Assembly: GCA_938041275.1 (NCBI GenBank)
Contig: CALISH010000021.1
Coordinates: 1 to 6,846 of the forward strand
Direction of reading: 5' to 3'
Length of the DNA: 6,846 bases
Source: an uncultured Solobacterium sp.
GTDB lineage: Bacteria; Bacillota_I; Bacilli_A; Erysipelotrichales; Erysipelotrichaceae
Part shown: one piece after another, positions 4,718 to 6,846 of the stretch
How positions within the stretch are numbered: the stretch's first letter is position 1
Layout: each line of letters starts with the position of its first letter
Program-made: the position numbers and the translations under genes
Notes under the pieces: generated by a model
The model's input: only the letters and a program-made list of their open reading frames with translations
Told to the model about the DNA's origin: nothing
Database searches by the model: none

Positions 4718-6049
4718 ATGGACAAGGACTTAGTTTTAGAGTGGATCAAAAGCAACAATTTAAAAGAATTACATGAATATTTAAAGAAACAGAATGTCGT
4801 TGATATTGCGGAGTTTCTCCACGAGTTGGATGATAGTACACTAGCAATCTTCTTTAGAGTCTTAGAAAAAGAAGAAGCGGCGAATGTTTTTTCCTATTTA
4901 GATAACGAAGAACGCAATCGTTTAATTAAGACATTTAACAACACTGAGATTGTAAACGTGATTAATGAACTGTATTCAGATGACGCAATTGATTTCCTAT
5001 CTGATATGCCAGCAAATCTAGTTACACAGCTATTGGATAAAGTTGATGATGACGTTCGCAAAGATATCAATCACTTATTGAAGTATAAGGATGATACTGC
5101 TGGAAGTATCATGACGGTTGAATTCATTGAGTTTACAAAAGAGATGACAGTTGCGGATGCGCTAGCTAAAATCAAGCGTGTTGGTATCGACAGTGAGACG
5201 GTGTATACCTGTTATGTAGTAGAAAGCCGTAAGCTAATTGGTATCGTCAGTGCGAGAAGTTTAATGTTAAGTGACTCTGATGTGCTTATCCAGGACATCA
5301 TGAAGACAGAATTCATCTATGCATATACTGGGGATGATAAAGAAGACATCGCTAAAAAGATGAAGAAGTATGACTTGATTGCCTTGCCAGTATTAGATGT
5401 AGAAGATTGCATTGTTGGTATTGTAACATTTGACGATGCGATTGATGTCTTAACAGAAGAGACAACAGAAGACATGCAGAAGATGGCTGCGATTGTGGCA
5501 AATGATAAGCCATACCTAACAACATCTGTGTGGGAACATGCACGTAGCAGAATTGTTTGGCTATTAATCTTGATGTTCTCGGCAACATTAACAGGTAGTA
5601 TCATCTCTAACTATGAACATGCTTTTGAAGTAATGCCAGTACTGGTATCCTTTATTCCTATGTTAATGGATACAGGCGGAAACTGTGGATCCCAGAGTTC
5701 AACTTTGATTATCCGTGGTTTAGCGATTGATGAAATTAAGTTCAGTGATTTCTTCAAAGTTGTATTCAAGGAATTTAGAATCTCTATTGTTGTAGGTATC
5801 ATGCTGGGTATCGCAAACGGGATTAGAATTGTGTTGTTAAATCATGATGTATATCTAGCATTTGTTGTTTCGGCTTCAATTGTTGTTACAGTTATGATTT
5901 CTAAATTTGTCGGATGTGTGTTACCGATTGTTGCGAAGAGATTAAAGATGGACCCGGCAATTATGGCAGCACCATTGATTACAACTATCGTAGATACACT
6001 TGCAATTATGGTGTACTTCTCAATCGCATCACAAATTTTCAACTTATAA
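4718..6049 (+). CDS. mgtE: MgtE-family magnesium transporter/channel
   Basis: 443 residues, normal MgtE length, from ATG 4718 with GGAGG at 4703-4707. An in-frame ATG at 4676 would add 14 residues but lies inside the leader structure and lacks its own SD. Domain order: MgtE_N superhelical domain (about 25-125; IAEFLHELDD, ANVFSYLDNEER, DDAIDFLSDMP); two CBS domains (about 130-190 and 195-255) that act as the cytosolic Mg2+ sensor, very rich in Asp and Glu; a connecting helix (about 256-277); then five membrane segments (about 278-297, 303-318, 350-376, 378-405, 417-439). GGNCGSQSSTLIIRGLA (320-336) is the MgtE membrane signature, and D426 in ITTIVDTLA matches the pore aspartate D432 of T. thermophilus MgtE. 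It imports Mg2+ (possibly Co2+) across the cytoplasmic membrane and closes when cytosolic Mg2+ is high. It is transcribed alone from 4551-4578 and stops at 6059-6084. Confidence 0.97.
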   Translation: MDKDLVLEWIKSNNLKELHEYLKKQNVVDIAEFLHELDDSTLAIFFRVLEKEEAANVFSYLDNEERNRLIKTFNNTEIVNVINELYSDDAIDFLSDMPANLVTQLLDKVDDDVRKDINHLLKYKDDTAGSIMTVEFIEFTKEMTVADALAKIKRVGIDSETVYTCYVVESRKLIGIVSARSLMLSDSDVLIQDIMKTEFIYAYTGDDKEDIAKKMKKYDLIALPVLDVEDCIVGIVTFDDAIDVLTEETTEDMQKMAAIVANDKPYLTTSVWEHARSRIVWLLILMFSATLTGSIISNYEHAFEVMPVLVSFIPMLMDTGGNCGSQSSTLIIRGLAIDEIKFSDFFKVVFKEFRISIVVGIMLGIANGIRIVLLNHDVYLAFVVSASIVVTVMISKFVGCVLPIVAKRLKMDPAIMAAPLITTIVDTLAIMVYFSIASQIFNL

Positions 6050-6057
6050 AAGTTTTG

Positions 6058-6084
6058 GACCTTCATTACCGTGAAGGTTTTTTT
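6058..6084 (+). terminator. Intrinsic terminator of mgtE
   Basis: ACCTTCA (6059-6065) pairs with TGAAGGT (6072-6078), 7 bp with a 6-base loop and a possible extra G-U pair at 6058/6079, followed by T7 (6078-6084). It begins 9 bases after the mgtE stop. Confidence 0.9.
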
Positions 6085-6109
6085 GATAAATGTATATATA
6101 AAGGTGAGG

Positions 6110-6118
6110 TGTGATAAT
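6110..6118 (+). promoter_or_regulatory. Weak candidate extended -10 promoter for the NtdP gene
   Basis: TGTGATAAT (6110-6118) resembles an extended -10 element (TG-n-GATAAT) and would start transcription near 6125, upstream of ATG 6184. No good -35 is present at 16-18 bases. The same bases overlap a possible TTG start, so the two readings exclude each other. Confidence 0.25.
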
Positions 6119-6183
6119 TGAATAACTCGCTTGCGAAATATGAAATCAGTTGTAGAATGAATAACAGACGACAGGAGATTTTC

Positions 6184-6732
6184 ATGTATCCAACAGTAGG
6201 TTCATCAGTACACATTCAAAGTTTTAAACACGACGGAAGTTTGCATCGCACATGGTGTAAGGGGTTTGTTCTAGAGGCAGATGAGGATAGAATCGTAGCA
6301 GTTACTGATCATGCATGGGTAATTGAAGCGGATAACCGTAAGTGGCTTACGCGTGAGCCGGCTGTATGTTTTTTCTATAGAAAGAAATGGTACAATGTCA
6401 TCTCTATGATCCGTCATAGTGGTATCTACTATTATTGTAACTTGGCGTCCCCAACAATATATGATGGTGAAGCAATCAAGAATATTGATTATGATTTGGA
6501 TGTGAAACTATATCCAGATCGTACATATCAAGTTCTTGATGAAAACGAATATTTCGAACATGCGAAGAAGATGAATTATTCAGACGATGTTATGGATATC
6601 GTTGAAGCACAATTGGATAAGTTAATTATGGATATGGAAGAGGAGAAAGAACCTTTTAATAAAGAGTGTATTGATAAGTATTATCAGCTTTATTTAAAGA
6701 TGAGCTCAAGTCAGGGCATCGAGAATGAATGA
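6184..6732 (+). CDS. ntdP: Nucleoside tri-/diphosphatase, NtdP-like (DUF402, YgaC family)
   Basis: From ATG 6184 it is 182 residues, near the roughly 176 of B. subtilis YgaC, and residue 1 aligns with that protein's start. Members hydrolyse nucleoside tri- and diphosphates with divalent metal, in the cytoplasm. Conserved blocks: VHIQSFKHDGSLHRTW (9-24), WLTREPAVCFF (54-64), YYYCNLASP (82-90), YDGEAIKNIDYDLDVKLYPD (93-112, the Asp-rich metal site) and LDENEYFEHA (118-127). The C-terminal helix (131-182) is acidic. AGGAG at 6173-6177 sits 6 bases before the ATG. The frame is open further upstream, and TTG 6118, with GAGGTG at 6105-6110, would add 22 residues (NNSLAKYEISC...) that the family does not need; I prefer 6184. 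It follows the mgtE terminator, so it is its own unit. Confidence 0.9.
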   Translation: MYPTVGSSVHIQSFKHDGSLHRTWCKGFVLEADEDRIVAVTDHAWVIEADNRKWLTREPAVCFFYRKKWYNVISMIRHSGIYYYCNLASPTIYDGEAIKNIDYDLDVKLYPDRTYQVLDENEYFEHAKKMNYSDDVMDIVEAQLDKLIMDMEEEKEPFNKECIDKYYQLYLKMSSSQGIENE

Positions 6733-6740
6733 GATCAGAA

Positions 6741-6759
6741 TTTGCTTAGGCAAACTTTT
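6741..6759 (+). terminator. Weak terminator-like hairpin after the NtdP gene
   Basis: TTTGC (6741-6745), loop TTAG and GCAAA (6750-6754) form a 5-bp stem followed by CTTTTC, 9 bases after the stop codon. The stem is short and A/T-poor only at its tip, so termination would be inefficient; read-through into the downstream unit is possible. Confidence 0.35.
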
Positions 6760-6821
6760 CTAAAATTTTTCTCAAAAAGTTCATAAAAGTAATTGACATC
6801 AAGATAGATACTTGGTATATT
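6760..6821 (+). promoter_or_regulatory. Strong sigma-A promoter with A/T-rich UP-like tract, product beyond the window
   Basis: A perfect TTGACA (6793-6798), an exact 17-base spacer and TATATT (6816-6821), preceded by A/T tracts at 6760-6790 resembling an UP element. Transcription would start near 6827. This is the best promoter in the window and is of the kind seen before stable-RNA operons or highly expressed genes. The last 20 bases, including CTTCGGAAG, may be the start of a structured RNA but are too few to identify. Confidence 0.8.
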
Positions 6822-6846
6822 ATTACAGCACTCTTCGGAAGGGGAA

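Noticed and set aside
4585..4720. M-box (ykoK) or yybP-ykoY metal riboswitch upstream of mgtE
   Set aside because: The leader is only about 130 bases, and I cannot find the conserved segments of either class. The visible pairings form a different arrangement.
5914..6114. 66-codon plus-strand frame across the end of mgtE
   Set aside because: Out-of-frame shadow of mgtE running through its terminator, with no SD or recognisable product.

Overview
The window is AT-rich, densely packed bacterial DNA with Shine-Dalgarno (SD) sites of the AGGAGG type, short intergenic gaps and gene families typical of the Bacillota (an fRMsr-type GAF reductase, a YgaC/NtdP-like phosphatase, a short DtxR-type regulator, a DUF3783 protein). 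A gut-type Firmicute of the Erysipelotrichia or Clostridia is a reasonable guess, but no marker gene here fixes the genus. No mobile element, CRISPR array, tRNA or rRNA gene is visible.

Layout. (1) 1-204: the 3' end of a hotdog-fold thioesterase. (2) 205-380: two back-to-back intrinsic terminators, the second serving a leftward gene. (3) 379-762, minus strand: a DtxR/MntR-family metal-type regulator. It is divergent from (4) a tight rightward operon at 853-4078: a DUF3783 protein, pseudouridine kinase (psuK), pseudouridine-5'-phosphate glycosidase (psuG) and an AAC(3)/YokD-family acetyltransferase. Neighbouring genes overlap by 8 and 4 bases, and the last gap is only 4 bases. PsuK phosphorylates pseudouridine and PsuG splits the product into uracil and ribose 5-phosphate; no transporter lies in the window. 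(5) 4075-4530, minus strand: free methionine-(R)-sulfoxide reductase. It converges on the operon with a shared TTAA stop, and each transcription unit seems to terminate inside the other. (6) 4551-6084: an mgtE magnesium transporter unit with its own promoter, a roughly 130-base structured leader and a terminator. (7) 6184-6732: an NtdP-type nucleoside tri-/diphosphatase (DUF402). (8) 6760-6846: a strong promoter with an A/T-rich upstream tract, whose product lies beyond the window.

The most interesting element is the mgtE leader (about 4585-4720). It carries a 16-codon ORF with a good SD and three mutually exclusive pairings: strand 1 with strand 2 (9 bp), strand 2 with strand 3 (11 bp), and a 19-pair hairpin that buries the mgtE SD and holds strand 3 in its loop. 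This is the logic of a translational attenuator: 1:2 leaves the SD hairpin intact (OFF), 2:3 breaks it (ON). I see no M-box (ykoK) magnesium riboswitch, so this looks like a different control device for a magnesium transporter, either leader-peptide or small-aptamer driven.
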